A DNA stretch of 64,000 nucleotides from Neurospora intermedia. Taxonomy: Eukaryota > Ascomycota > Sordariomycetes > Sordariales > Sordariaceae. Made by a program: the position numbers and the translations under genes. The stretch covers positions 3,224,001 through 3,288,000 of the forward strand of contig BTPP01000003.1 in assembly GCA_037102815.1 (NCBI GenBank), in the 5' to 3' direction. A model generated the notes under the pieces. That model did no database searches. It had not been told where the DNA came from and saw nothing but the letters and a program-made list of their open reading frames with translations. How positions within the stretch are numbered: the first letter of the stretch is position 1; every line of letters starts with the position of its first letter. This document shows positions 45,333 to 57,300 of this stretch, one piece after another.

Positions 45333-47526
45333 TCATTGCTGCCATGGCGATTGCTGTGCTGGCCTCGGAAACACCGGGATTGTCTCGAGTTGGTCGAGCC
45401 CGCCCCCTATAGGCTGTTGGTTATGTTGCCACCCCATACCGGTAGCATGGTTCACGAACGCACCCTGACGGAAAGGATTTGTGCTGCCCGTTGGCATCGG
45501 AAGAAGTGGGCCACTAGCAGTAACGGGGCGCTGCTGCTGTTGTTGTTGGACCGACTGGGAAGCCGCGAAGCCCCTCGCGAAGGGGTTGGTTCCAGTCGGC
45601 TGCGGTTGTTGCGGTGGAGCCGACTGGAAAGGCGAGTTGGCTGGAGGAGAAGCGAAGGGCTGTGCCGCCTGAGGAGATGCGCGAGCAAATGGGTTGGTAG
45701 ACTGTGCAGTCACAGGACGCTGCATTTGCTGCTGTTGCTGCTGTTGTGGTTGTTGCTGCTGGAAAGGGGAGCTGTTCGCTGGCGAGAATGGAGATCCCGT
45801 TTGTTGTTGGTTCATCATCATAGATTGTCGGAAAGGGTTGGTGACTTGCTGTGGTGGCTGAAGACCGGAGAAGCCGGTGGTTGTGGCCGTCTGGAAATTG
45901 GCCATGGGATCCTGGGGACCAAGAGACAACGAGGTGGCCTGGAAGCCTTGTTGCTGGGGAGAAAAGCCACCATACCCAGCTCCCGTAAAAGACGGTTGCA
46001 TCTGCTGCTGAGGAGCCTGCGGAACTTGACCATAAGGATCCATTGTTGGCTGCTGTTGCTGTTGTTGTTGCTGCTGCTGGAAAGCTTGTTGGAAGGCAGC
46101 CTGAGCCGCGAAATCGTTGGCTTGAAACGGCTGAGTAGGTTGAGGCTGGAAAGCGGCCTGTGCCCAAGGGTTTGCGCTCACTTGCATCTGTCCATGGGTT
46201 TGCTGAAGCTGTGGCTGTGCCTGAACAGCCATTTGCGTCTGGTTTTGCTCGATCGAGTCGAAGAAATCGATGAGGTTGGCGTCCGCCGACTTGATAGGAA
46301 TTGCCGGCCTAGATGACTCTTCTTTGGTGCTTGTGGTCCCTGAGGCAGTATTCTTCGTGGATGACTCTGCTTTGGGGAACTTTGATACCGAGGATGAACC
46401 CCCTTTCTTCTTCGCCTCCAGCTCGGCCAGATACTGCCTCCGGTGAATCTCGAAGTCAGGATCCTTCAGATAATCCTCTAGCTGCCGTCCCAAATTCACA
46501 GGTGCGTGCTTGAGCTTGGGAACCTCAACTCTAGTATGGTGTTCATATTGTCGAGCGACACTGAGGTACTGTACCACGAAATCGGTTTGACGAGCAAAAT
46601 TCCGGTAGATGTCCATAGCTCTCTCGGCATCGGGCTTTGACATTTCGAAAAAGTGGCCTAAAATTAGGTAAGCCTGAGGCCGCAGCGCGTCTGGTTGAGA
46701 TGGATAGATTCATACCAAGAATATTGATCATGGCCTGGTTCAGAGCTTGGAACAAGGCAAGAAGATCTAAAACCAAGAGCCTGAACACGGTAACCGTAAT
46801 TTCGTTTTCTGGTTCGTTGTCCATGACCTGCCCATAGGTGTTAGCAACAAGCGTCAAAAACATTCACCCGGAGAGCAACATACATCACACTTGAGCAACG
46901 CTGTGAGTTGCTTCTGAACAGACTCTGTCTCTCGTAGCAAGCCTTTTTCGACTGAGAGCTTCTCCAACCGGTTCTCCCTGCCTCGAACCCAGTCGATCTT
47001 TGTGTCACGATACGCTCGCACCCTTTCGGTAAGGTAATCATAGTAATGACGGATGTTTCGGCCTTGTGTTTGAACTGTGCGGCCGCTTGTTAGTTACTCC
47101 GCGTACAGAGCAAAGCAAGACGAAAGGACCTAATGGGTTCGGCATTACTCACCATCTGATATCATGCCCAGACCCAGCATACTCCGGTGCTTAGCAAGAT
47201 ATGCTAGGGTAACGTCTGGCGAACCCTCTCGGATCATAAGGTGTACAGTAATCAGACTCTTGAAGACAACGGTCCATGTTGAATCGCGCAACCGAGTCTG
47301 CAGTACCCTAAAGACCTCTCCAACTCCCGCCTCACCCGAATGTGTTGCGATAAGAATATGCTCGATGTACTTCGTCTTGGGAGGCGCGGCCTGTTGTCAT
47401 GATCGATTGTAAGCGTCAGCCGCTGAATCGCAAGGCTCTGAAATGGCAGTGTATGATGAGTGAGACCGGGTAACGAACCTTGATTTTGGTCGCGCCCTTG
47501 ACGGATTTTTCAAAGGAGCTCGCCAT
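45333..47526 (-). CDS. AP180/Yap180-type clathrin assembly protein (ANTH domain)
   Basis: Exons 47479-47526, 47153-47390, 46884-47074, 46716-46827 and 45333-46657 give 637 residues. All four introns are short (56-88 nt) with frames that agree. The N-terminal ANTH domain (about 1-280) is clear: MASSFEKSVKGATKIK, then KYIEHILIATHSGEAGVGEV, TWTVVFKSLITVHLMIREGS, GRNIRHYYDYLTERVRAY, ENRLEKLSVEKGLLRETESV, LLVLDLLALFQALNQAMINI, GHFFEMSKPDAERAMDIYR and FARQTDFVVQYLSVARQYEH. The KATK-type lysines near residues 8-16 are the known PI(4,5)P2 site. The C-terminal half is Gln-rich and carries four NPF motifs (TNPFRQ, TNPFARAS, TNPFARG, TNPFRQG) that bind EH-domain proteins, as in yeast Yap1801/Yap1802. 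Role: clathrin cage assembly and cargo recruitment in endocytosis. Confidence 0.93.
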
Positions 47527-49449
47527 CTTTTCTAGCTAATCGCCACCAGCGGGCGACTTGCTCCCGAGTATTGAGAATGTGAACTTGCAATATCAACCTC
47601 GGCGCGCGAATTCTAGCTAGTTCGTCGCTCGGTCGCTGTCGGGTATCGGAAGCGTATGGAGGGATTGAGTGGGAACGATTGTAAGAGCAATGATGTCGTG
47701 GGTAGGTTTGTAACGAGTGGCGGGCGGCCTAACAGTTGGTACCGCTGTTGTGTTGGGTTGGGGGTCGCGGTCGGGCAGCGTCTGACCTCAGAAGAGCTGG
47801 ATGTAACTACTCGAAGTGTCTGATGTAATGACGGAGGTATTCGTTGGCTGGAGGAACTGAAGTCGGTAGAGCGGGAGAGTGTAGAGTATAGATGCCTCGT
47901 CAATGCCGTAACCTTGGACGTCGGATGAACACGAGTAATCTATAAGGAACCGCCCTGTGCAGCACTTTTGACTGGGCCCCCGAAACAGGTACTAGCGTCC
48001 TGTAGGCGGTTCAATGTGTAGGGGGGAGCCGAAGGGGGGCATGGTAGGGGGAGCGGCAGCGGTAGGCCCGGGGGTAAGTACCTAGGGAGATTTTCAAGCC
48101 AAAACCTGTATACGATTGCCTGGAGGTTGTACCTCCGCTACAGGGGATAGCCCCAGGTGCATGGGGGACGGGAGCATGGAGATACGGGAGAAGCGCAGAA
48201 GGTAGGTAGTGTCGTTGTACCCTGACGGGCAGATTTCGTGGCGGACACGCGCTAGAAGGCAATACAAGGGACATGAGCACCTCCAGTCGCCTCCGAGCAC
48301 AGAAGTCCAAATGTGATCGACGACAATCATCGCCCGGATTCCTTGTTCCACCTCTCTGATGTCGGGCGCCGGCCTGAATGGATCCACGTTGAGAATCACG
48401 GCCGAAGTTGAAAGATTGTTGCATCCAGAAAATGGTGTGCATGACCCAAGGGTCTGGGGTTACGATGGGGCTTATCCTCAAATTTCGACATGATGCGCTT
48501 GGGGAGATCGCAAATCACGCTATTGCCCATTTTATTTGGAGATTACTATATTCCACACTTTTTGCGGGTACAAAGCGCCCAGTCCAAGACAGCAATATTG
48601 TTTGACATGACATCAGCGGTCTCGTCTTAAATCAGCCTCAGTGAACCCCAGCTTGCGGAGGAGAGAAGGAAACCACCAGGCTGTCTGAGAAGGAGGACCC
48701 CGCGTACCACCGGGAACAGTCTCTCTTTCTTCATCTGCAGCAACGTGTTGCCTTTGAACCCAGACTCGTAACAGTGAGCAACAGGGTATTGCAAATGCAT
48801 TCAAGGGTAGAATCCAAGCCTAAAGAGACAGAGAGGCGTAGGGTCAACGACCAGGAGCAAGCGAAGAGGATATGTACAAGAAAAAAGAAAACAAGAACTC
48901 CTTCCTTCAGATAGAATCAGAGTGCCGTGTTGGCGTCCGATGAGTAACAAGGTCGGTGTGCCGAACGCTTATTTCAAAATTCCTGCCTTCCCTCACTATC
49001 GAACCACTTAAGCCCCGTGAGGGGAGAGTTCGAAGGGTCAGGAAGGAGGAAGCTTCATCAAATTAACACCTGGGCTTTCATCATTTTGTTTTGAATGGAA
49101 GGGTCATGAAGAAAAAAAGAGAAGAAAATTCTCAAAGGCCGGCGCGCGGCAGAGGGTTTTGTTCCCTGCGGGCGCGACTGTGGGCCCCACTCGAAATTTC
49201 GAAGCGCGCTCGGGCCAGCACTCTGCCGACCAACGAGCAGCGAGTGGCAGCTTTATGTGGGGCCGTCCAAGAGCTTGTATCGAAGCTCGGGCCAATCTTA
49301 CCACTCCCAGCTCAACCCTCACTCGTCTCGTCCATACTCAACCCTGGACCGGGGCTCACACCACCGACAACACCCTTCACGATGGAGCTCTCTCTCCCAG
49401 AAGCGGAAGACGGAAGAAGGTTGACAGACGTTGACGACATCAAACTGCC
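47527..49449. other. Divergent intergenic region, 1.9 kb, no gene seen
   Basis: Upstream of the AP180-type gene (-) and the mitochondrial AspRS gene (+). A 156-codon minus-strand frame at 48011-48481 and a 127-codon plus-strand frame at 49091-49474 have no recognisable domain; the latter overlaps the AspRS start out of frame. Confidence 0.45.
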
Positions 49450-51766
49450 ATGGCTCAACCCCGCGTCTCTTTGAGACGGCTCTGTAGACTTATACCGTCC
49501 CAGAATCCGAGACTCTACACAAGCCGCATAAACCCTCACTGGCAGTCGCTGAAATGCCTGCCCCGGAACTCGCAACACCTGCTTCACACTTCCCCAGCTC
49601 TTGCTTCACCATCCGGTGATAAAGTAAGCGGCCAAAGATTGCGCGAAGAATGGGCACAGTACAGTAGGTATTGCCGTGTATACTAGGCCTTTTATACCTG
49701 AGCTTGGCTGATGCGGGCCAGGCCAATTTCCCAGTGCATCCAAGGCCGCTGACTTCGTCGAGGGCAACAAGGTCACCGTCCATGGCTTTCTCCTGCGACG
49801 AAGAGTCAAGAGCTCAAAACTGGTTTTTGCCGACATTCAGGTTGAAAATGGCCCATCGGTGCAGGTCACATCCACATTCAAGGAGGATGGAAGCCCCGAG
49901 CAGTCGGTCACGAAGGCCCTGAGAGCAGTCCCCTTGTATAGCCCCGTGAGCGTGACTGGAACCGTTGCCCGGCTCCATGGCAACCGTATCGATCTGGACC
50001 TTGACGCCATCCAGCCTCTTAATGCCTTCCCCAAAGACATTATAGTCTCCGAGGGTGTTCAATTTCCTGCCTCTGCCAGGCATCTCCAAATCCGCTTCTC
50101 AGACCCCCTTCGCTCACGGCTGCTGGCCCGTCCCCAGATCGGCTTCCAGCTCAGGAAAACACTCAATGACCTTGACTTCACCGAGGTGGAAACGCCTATT
50201 CTGTTCAAGTCTACTCCGGAGGGAGCAAGAGAGTTCTTGGTCCCGGCAAGACGTCGCGGTCTGGCTTACGCTCTGCCCCAGAGTCCGCAGCAATACAAGC
50301 AGATCCTCATGTCGAGCGGTATCCGTGGTTATTATCAGTTTGCTCGCTGTTTCCGTGATGAGGACTTGAGAGCCGACCGCCAGCCAGAGTTTACTCAGGT
50401 ATGTCATGTCGAGTATGCTCCCTATCATCTAGTCATACGCTAATACGCGACATAGCTTGATTTGGAAATGGGCTTCGCCACGGGCGAGGATGTCATGCGC
50501 ACTGTCGAGACTCTTGTCTCTCAGCTGCTTCCTGCTCTGAATGCCCAATTCAGCGTCGTCAGGCAAGGAGACGATATCTATCCTGTACCCAAGCGCGACT
50601 TGAAAAACGGCGAATCGACCGAAAATGGTGACCTTCAATGGCCTGAACCTACCGCTCCTTTTCTTCGGCTCACGTACGACGAGGCCATGACAAGATTTGG
50701 TATCGACAAACCCGACCTACGGATCCCCTTCGAGGTATGCAAGACGTCTCTAAAACTGAAACCAATTTAATCTAACCACTTCTTCCAGCTACACCGTGTC
50801 GACCATGTCCTCCCCGCCCAGTTTGTTTCTATGATCACGCACACCGAGCAGCCTATAGTCGAAGCCTTCCGCATCCGTCCCCAGTTTGACGGAGAAACGG
50901 TCACTCCCGGTACCATTGCTGAGTTCGTCGACAAACTCATGGACCAACTCCCCAAGCCTCTTGCCAACAATTCCGACGGAGCTCCCGCCGCCCTCATGTT
51001 CAACTCCAAGAAACCTCTCTGCGGTCTCTCGTCACTTGGCTTTGAGGGCTTTGACGCGCTCACCAGTATGGAAGCCTTTTCCGACCTTGAAGACGGCGAC
51101 GTGCTCGTCTTCCAGGCGCGCAAGAACGCCCCCTTCCAGGGTGAAGGCTCCACAGCCCTCGGCGTTGCCCGCACGCACTTCTACCGCTCCTTCGTTTCCG
51201 CTGGTCTCCTCCCGCAAAGCTTCGACCTCAAGTTCCTCTGGGTCGTCAACTTCCCCATGTTTACCCCCGACGACGGCATCGACCCCGGCCAAGGCGGCCA
51301 AGCCGGGTTCAAAGCCACCCACCACCCCTTCACCGCGCCGCTCACCGAAGCCGACGTTGAGATGCTCGCCACCGATCCGCTCAAGGCGCGCGCCGACCAC
51401 TACGACCTCGTTGTCAACGGCGTCGAGCTTGGCGGCGGCAGCCGCCGTATCCACCTGTCTTCCATGCAGGAGTACGTGATGCGCAACATCCTCAAGATGA
51501 CGGATGCGGGTCTGGCCCAATTCTCTCACCTGCTCGAGGCGTTGCGGGCAGGATGTCCGCCGCATGCCGGGTTCGCGCTGGGCTTTGACAGGCTGGTTGC
51601 TATATTGACGCACACGGATTCTGTGAGGGATGTGATTGCTTTCCCCAAAAGCATGAAGGGAGAGGATCTGACGGTTAAGAGCCCGAGCAAGATGACGGCT
51701 CAGCAGTTGGAAACTTACCATTTGGCGATCGCTAAGAAGGAAGAGGTGAATAAGCAAGATGTTTGA
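49450..51766 (+). CDS. Mitochondrial aspartyl-tRNA synthetase
   Basis: Exons 49450-49667, 49735-50398, 50456-50734 and 50789-51766 give 712 residues; all introns are 54-67 nt with matching frames. The N terminus ([20 protein letters not shown]) is Arg-rich without acidic residues, like a mitochondrial presequence. An OB-fold anticodon domain follows ([33 protein letters not shown]). The class II core has motif 1 ([23 protein letters not shown]), the Asp-specific [16 protein letters not shown], motif 2 ([20 protein letters not shown]) and motif 3 ([14 protein letters not shown]). The bacterial-type GAD insertion region is present between motifs 2 and 3 (about 350-500), as in the mitochondrial/bacterial AspRS group. 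Reaction: ATP-dependent charging of mitochondrial tRNA-Asp. A lysine/glutamate-rich tail ([11 protein letters not shown]) ends the protein. Confidence 0.95.
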
Positions 51767-53005
51767 GAGCAGAAAAATGTGTGTTGAGAAGGGAAAGCAG
51801 CCTCCTGCGCTGTGTGCTTCGCCTCCGACCTAGGTCAACGGCTTTACAGACAGAATGCTGCGCTGTACATTAAATGCAGGATCAAATGTTGGTGTGCTAC
51901 TATGCAAACATGGCACAACGCAGCTTAATGGCCTGAGAGATGGTGTTTTATAGGAGATCCTCGCAGGCTGTTCCACGCGTTCTACCTCAATCCCGGACGC
52001 TGAACTTATTCTCAGACCACAACATTGCAAAACCTCGTATGAGATTGTAACAGCACGATTTCGCTGTTCTAATCTCTCGGAGACGATCCGAGATAGACGT
52101 ATGAAGAATGGGATAAAGACCGTGGACCGTCATGCCCACCAAGACTCACCTAGGTAATTGCCATTGCATTCATCTCAATTTTGTTCAAGGGTCTGGGTAC
52201 GGTGAGTACTCTGATGAGTACGGCTGCACCTGACCCCAAACACGGAAAGACATCGTCAAGCCATCACCAACACGATCAGCACTGAGAAAACCTACAAGCA
52301 AGTTCAAAGACTTCGGAGAAAAAGTCCACAGGCTCAAAGAATAGATCAGGCCCAAACACCGCTTCAACATCTGGAGAATCCATGAAATGTGAGAATGCCA
52401 TATTTCTATACAACATCTACCCTATCACTATCATACAGAGTCATTCCCACAATCTATCGTGTTTCCCCCGTGTCCCATTGCCACCATTCAATTTCCAACA
52501 CTAGCTCGCCTGCTCTGTTTCCATTTAGGTTATAGATCTAAATGAACGTATCGAACCCGTGTATCTGTTGTTAAATTGAAAAGGCATGTCAAAAGAAAGA
52601 TCTGAAGAAAAGCCTAGGTGTAAAAGAGCGACAAAGCCAGAGGCAACTCGATCAGGAGCCCGTTCGCATGTACAACCCTTCGTTCATCCAAGTCGAACTA
52701 CTTCGACACAACAACTGGCCAATAACTAATACGTTGCCATAGTGAAAACCAAACAGCAAAGACCATGATCTCTCTCGGTTGTTGGTTTCCGCCTGAACCG
52801 GTTCCGCAAGGGACCAAACAATGTCAAGAGACTGTCAACCAGTCAGTTGTACTTTTTAGTCCGTCGAGAGAGGAAGAGATAGAGAGAGAGAGAGAGCATT
52901 GAGAAGTACCTCATTTTTTCCGGTCAGGGGTCGCCAAGCCGATTCGAAGATGAAAGAGCCCTGATGTCACTGCCCTCTCACACAGACCAAGGGGGCATCA
53001 GCTTC
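51767..53005. other. Convergent intergenic region, no gene seen
   Basis: Between the 3' ends of the AspRS gene (+) and the GPI-type surface protein gene (-). A GA-dinucleotide microsatellite lies at about 52873-52896. No coding frame looks real. Confidence 0.5.
52873..52896. repeat. GA-rich dinucleotide microsatellite
   Basis: Runs of GA interrupted by one AT (GATAGAGAGAGAGAGAGAG) in non-coding DNA. Confidence 0.8.
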
Positions 53006-54307
53006 TTAAAGCTGCACAAACACCAACCCAGCCAACCCAACAGCCAACGCAATCTTCGCATCAACTCTCTGTCCAGCAGCACCAGCCAGCTGCACGTCCG
53101 CAAACTCTTCACGCGCCTTACCGTCCGCGCTGTCGTCGGTGGCCGTAGGAGCAGACAGGGCAGTAGACGTGACCCAACCGCCATATCCACCATAAGCACC
53201 ATAGCCACCATACTCGTACCCGGTTTCAGTAGCGACGCCTTCGACATCCTCAGAGTCCTCTTCCTCGCCTTCTCCCTCGCTCTCGTCCTCTTGCTCGCCT
53301 TCTTCGTCGCTCTCGTCCTTGCCATCGGCACCGTCAGCACCGTCTTTGTCGGCATTTCCCTCATCCTCATCCTCACTATCGCTGTCGCTGTCGCTGTCGC
53401 TGTCGCTCTCGTCGCTAGCGTAATCCTGATCCTCAGCGGCGTCCTTAGACGGAGCGGCGGACTCGTAAGCAGCGGCGGACTCGCAATCATCGGCGGACTC
53501 GAAAGCATCGGCAGACTCCACGGCAGAATAAGCGGCGGAAGAATAAGTGACGCCAGAATAAGCGGCACCAGAAGACTCAGCGGCCTCGGCCTTGCCGGTT
53601 GAGGCGACGTAAGAGTTGGCAGCCGAAGACTCGGCCTCATAGCCGGCGGAGGAAGGAGCGGCGGAGGACTCAGCGGCCTCGGCCTTGCCTGTGGAGGCGG
53701 CGTAGGAGTTGGCAGCCGAAGACTCGGTCCCATGGTCGGCGGAGGACTCGGCGGCTTCGGCCTTGCCGGTGGAAGCAGCATGGGAACTAGCAGCGTTGAC
53801 CTTGTCCGAAGCAGTTGTGTCAGCAGCAGCCGAGCTAGCAACTGAAGCGGCCTGGGCGTTAGAAGAAAAGGCAGCAGCCTCGGAAGAGAGCGCAGCAGCC
53901 CTGCCGGCTGCACTGGTGGAGGCGGCCTTGTTGGCCGAGTTGGCTTTATCAGCATCGGCGCCAGCAGTGCTGGTCGATCCACGCCTCTCGAGTTGATCGG
54001 CGGTTACTACTTCCACGACCTCGACGACGGCTTTTTTGACCAGGTCGGTGTCGGAGTCGTCCTCACGGGTATGGAGGGAGCGGGGGACAGAGAAAGCAGA
54101 CACCCTATTATTTCTACGTGTTAGCAAAGGGGTCAAGCACGGGAAAAAGTATAGGATGGTGTGAAGGACGTACACTCTCTTGAACAGATTGGCTTCCGCC
54201 AAGTCTCTCTTGCTCCGAGCCACATTTTCGTTCGGGGTAGCAGAAGCTGAGACGTTGAAAGCCAAGGCCTGAAGGACGAAGGCGGTCGTCCATGTGAATG
54301 AACGCAT
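53006..54307 (-). CDS. GPI-anchored Ser/Ala-rich surface protein
   Basis: Exons 54174-54307 and 53006-54104 give 410 residues. The 69-nt intron (GTACGT..TTTGCTAACACG..AATAG) is a multiple of three without a stop, so the unspliced frame is also open. The N terminus MRSFTWTTAFVLQALAFNVS is a signal peptide; the C terminus ends QLAGAAGQRVDAKIALAVGL followed by AGLVFVQL, a small-residue omega region plus hydrophobic tail that fits a GPI-attachment signal. A Lys-Arg pair before the intron joint and RSLHTRE may be processing sites. The body is nearly all Ser, Ala, Glu and Asp: three cassettes around STGKAEAAESS, many ESA motifs, an (SD)n run, an acidic Glu/Gly/Asp tract, then a Tyr/Gly patch (YEYGGYGAYGGYGGW). 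A cell-wall or surface mannoprotein is likely; no enzyme domain is present. Confidence 0.82.
   Translation of the reverse strand: MRSFTWTTAFVLQALAFNVSASATPNENVARSKRDLAEANLFKRVYVLHTILYFFPCLTPLLTRRNNRVSAFSVPRSLHTREDDSDTDLVKKAVVEVVEVVTADQLERRGSTSTAGADADKANSANKAASTSAAGRAAALSSEAAAFSSNAQAASVASSAAADTTASDKVNAASSHAASTGKAEAAESSADHGTESSAANSYAASTGKAEAAESSAAPSSAGYEAESSAANSYVASTGKAEAAESSGAAYSGVTYSSAAYSAVESADAFESADDCESAAAYESAAPSKDAAEDQDYASDESDSDSDSDSDSEDEDEGNADKDGADGADGKDESDEEGEQEDESEGEGEEEDSEDVEGVATETGYEYGGYGAYGGYGGWVTSTALSAPTATDDSADGKAREEFADVQLAGAAGQRVDAKIALAVGLAGLVFVQL
53378..53412 (-). repeat. Hexanucleotide repeat encoding Ser-Asp
   Basis: Repeats of CTGTCG (plus strand) encode alternating Asp and Ser in the GPI-type protein. 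The unit keeps the frame when copy number changes. Confidence 0.85.
53573..53795 (-). repeat. Three tandem coding cassettes (STGKAEAAESS)
   Basis: Three copies of a segment encoding ESSAANSY-type then AASTGKAEAAESS, spaced 93 and then 78 bases apart. They lie in the Ser/Ala-rich body of the GPI-type protein, in frame. Confidence 0.85.
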
Positions 54308-57300
54308 GGCTACTACGGTCTGCCAGCAGATATGCTGGAGTGACGGATGGTAATGGAAAAGATCGGAAGCGTTGAAATTGGTGCCGCCAAACGAGGGAGG
54401 AATGTCTTCACAAATACAAGAAGCGAGTAAATCAGGGCTTGAAGCTGAAAGGATTCGGTGAGGAGATCTTTGAAACTGTTATAATGTATCTACTCCTCTA
54501 GATGGCGAAGTAGATGTTTTCGAGTGTGGTGCTCATAGGAAAACAATCCGTCGTTGGAGGGGAATTGGAACTCCTTAAGTATCCGAATCGTCACGCTCAT
54601 TCAACAAGTCCAGCTTCCATCTTCCCAAAGGTTCAACCGTGAAAGCAGATACTCAGGCCCAATCGGGTCCAACAAGCAAGTTACAAGGTCCCGACATGCT
54701 GTTTGGAACTGGAAATCAGCACACCTGCCTCCTGCAGGTGCCGATAGGGAGGCGAGTGGCTCGGTTCTGCATGGCAGCTTCGCTTTTTGACTTGAGTTTC
54801 AGAGACTCGGGGATTCATAGACCAAATACTGCCCCATTGTCAAAGCGAATCCGTCCTGTCACATGCATTGGTTCTGCAGTCCTCTCGTTTGAGGACAAGA
54901 GAAGACCTCTTAAGCTACGGGTAAGATGAGGTGATGAACTAAAACATTCCTACCTAGGTTTTCAACAGCGAGCGAGAATACCTCCACAATTGGTAAAACA
55001 CTCCCATCTATCTCCTTACAGATATCCACAAGAATGAAAAACCCCAAATGAGCCATGGTTCACAACCTCAGTGGTGAGTGAGTGTTTAAGCGCACTGTAG
55101 ATGAATGAGATACAACTCACTCGCATAACAGCACATGGTCTTAGACTTGAACTCCAGCATCTCGGTTAATTTGGCATCATTATTGCGATGATGCTGAGCC
55201 ACACACAGTCAAGTTTTTAAGCCACTTGACTCGCCCAGTTCTCTTTCCAAATGTTCAAGCATGAAGCACGATAGTGGTCACGCGTAGGCAACGGTGTCGC
55301 CGCTCCTCCTTCAATGGGCACGAGAATGGCGACAGGCGGGGCCTCAGAAAACATTGCGAATGCGAGAAACTTTCCTCAGCGCGGCTGGAGCGTGAACGCC
55401 GACGGTGGACGGTGGACGGAACCTCTTCACCATCAAGACCTTCTACCCACCGCGGACTCGCAGAGACAAGACATGTCCAAGGTCTCAAGTCCAGGTTTAA
55501 GGTATTCGACAATGATTTACATGTTCCTTGACGGTTTTCAAGAGCAAGCGATTTACCTTTGAGCGTCTTCTTATCTTTTTTCATCTTTCTATTTACTTTT
55601 TTTATTCGAAGATAAATCTCTACGTACCTCTAGTCTTTAACATCTCCTCCGCCAACTGAAGGCTCTACATTGGATTCACCATTTTCTCTATTATTTCCCC
55701 CCTTCTTCTTCTTTTTCTTTGGCTCAGAGATGTCAGCTTAGGTAGTCACGATCAGTAAGGGTACCTTACCTAGAAGTACTGAAGTCGGTATCGGGTACCG
55801 AACATACAAGATGGCACTTGCTTCAAAGGCTGTATTGCAGGTACGCTACGTACCTCTACCAACCTACCTCTAGTACACTACAGATATGTAAGCTCCACGT
55901 TGGCAAAGCATAGTACAGCAAGAAATGCAGTTACACACACATGCAAACAAGAGGGGGGAACCAGACATACATTCAGTTCCGTCTGTACCTACCTCTACCT
56001 CTACCTACTGTCAGGTTCTCAAAATGACCCGACTACCACCAATATTCTGTGATTGTACAAGCGGTGTTGCGTCAATGAGACATTCACAATGATCGATGAT
56101 TCTCGGAACGATGGGAGATGCACTAGAGGCGGGTACATCTACATAAATGGAAGATTCGAGAACTTGGAAACGCGGCACCCGAATATATCGCACCAAGATG
56201 TTCAAACGTAGAGGCAACTAACGCGATAACCCTCAGTACAGTACACTCATTTCACGAGCGAGGGACATTGGCGATGCCCAAAGGAAAGGGGTCTCTTATG
56301 AGGTGGTCGTAGCCAGGATTTCGCGGTAGAAAGCAGCAGTGGAAGAGGTAAAGCGGTGCAGTGGCCAACTTGTATCGCGCACAACACCCAAAGAGGAAAT
56401 AAGTAAATACGAGTGTCGGATTTGCCCCTTTATTCCCAGCCATCGACGAGTGCCGTGGTCATGACACTCACTGCATCACAACCGAGGCTCACGCAAGGCA
56501 AGCATACTACTCCAGAATCGATCGCACTGCAATCTAAAGTTTCCGAGTCGACATTTTCTCAGCTCGCTCTTCCCATCTGCGCACTTGACCTTTGGGTCCA
56601 ACTGCGGTCGCTCCTCCCCCGGCTCGCTGACTTGATGCGGCGGGAGGACAGAAAACGACGAGACACGTAAGCACCTCTACCTCTATACCTAGGTAGGTAC
56701 CTTACCTAATTTACGACCGTGACACCCCTGAACTGATGGTCTGATTGCTTCTGTTAGTGATGGCATTTCTTGATTATGTGAAAATCAATCGCTCTACTAC
56801 CCCTTCTAACAGCTGGGCGGGCCGGGTGTGAAACTTACAGTACCGTACACTCAACTCAGGCGAACCCGAGAGTTTCGTAACCGACCGCTGCACCGCACCG
56901 CACTGCACTGCAGTGGTTCAAGTTAGTCGTGACGCCTCCTCAACAACTCGGATCGATCTGACCAGTCTTTTCCTGCAGTCTAGGTAGGTAGATTATGACC
57001 TCACTTACGAGGTCTGTCGGTAGTAGGTACCTCTAGGTACCTCTACTTAGTCAGGTAGGTAAGTAGACTGAACTCGTTGCTCAAGAGGCACACGGGATGT
57101 CCAGGTAACAACTTGAAGGTCGTTTTGCCAGATACGGTGACTTTGTCGGACGGACAGATAAAACAGTAGTACCTACTAGTACTACCTCTAGTTACACTGC
57201 GCTCATGCATCCTTGATCATGATCCGGCATTAAATAACTTCATGCCGCCCCGACCTCCCGATAGCCCACTTCTTCCGATGTTTATCATACAGTACCTACC

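Noticed and set aside
45336-46316. 326-codon plus-strand frame opposite the AP180-type gene
   Set aside because: Antisense to Gln-rich coding sequence; Leu/Arg-rich composition follows from CAG/CAA codons on the other strand.
48011-48481. 156-codon minus-strand frame in the AP180-AspRS gap
   Set aside because: Rich in Pro/Arg/Ser/His as expected from GC-rich non-coding DNA; no recognisable motif.
52978-53982. 334-codon frame overlapping the GPI-type protein gene
   Set aside because: Same strand, shifted frame through repetitive GC-rich codons; Pro/Leu/Arg-rich and without a signal peptide or GPI-type tail.
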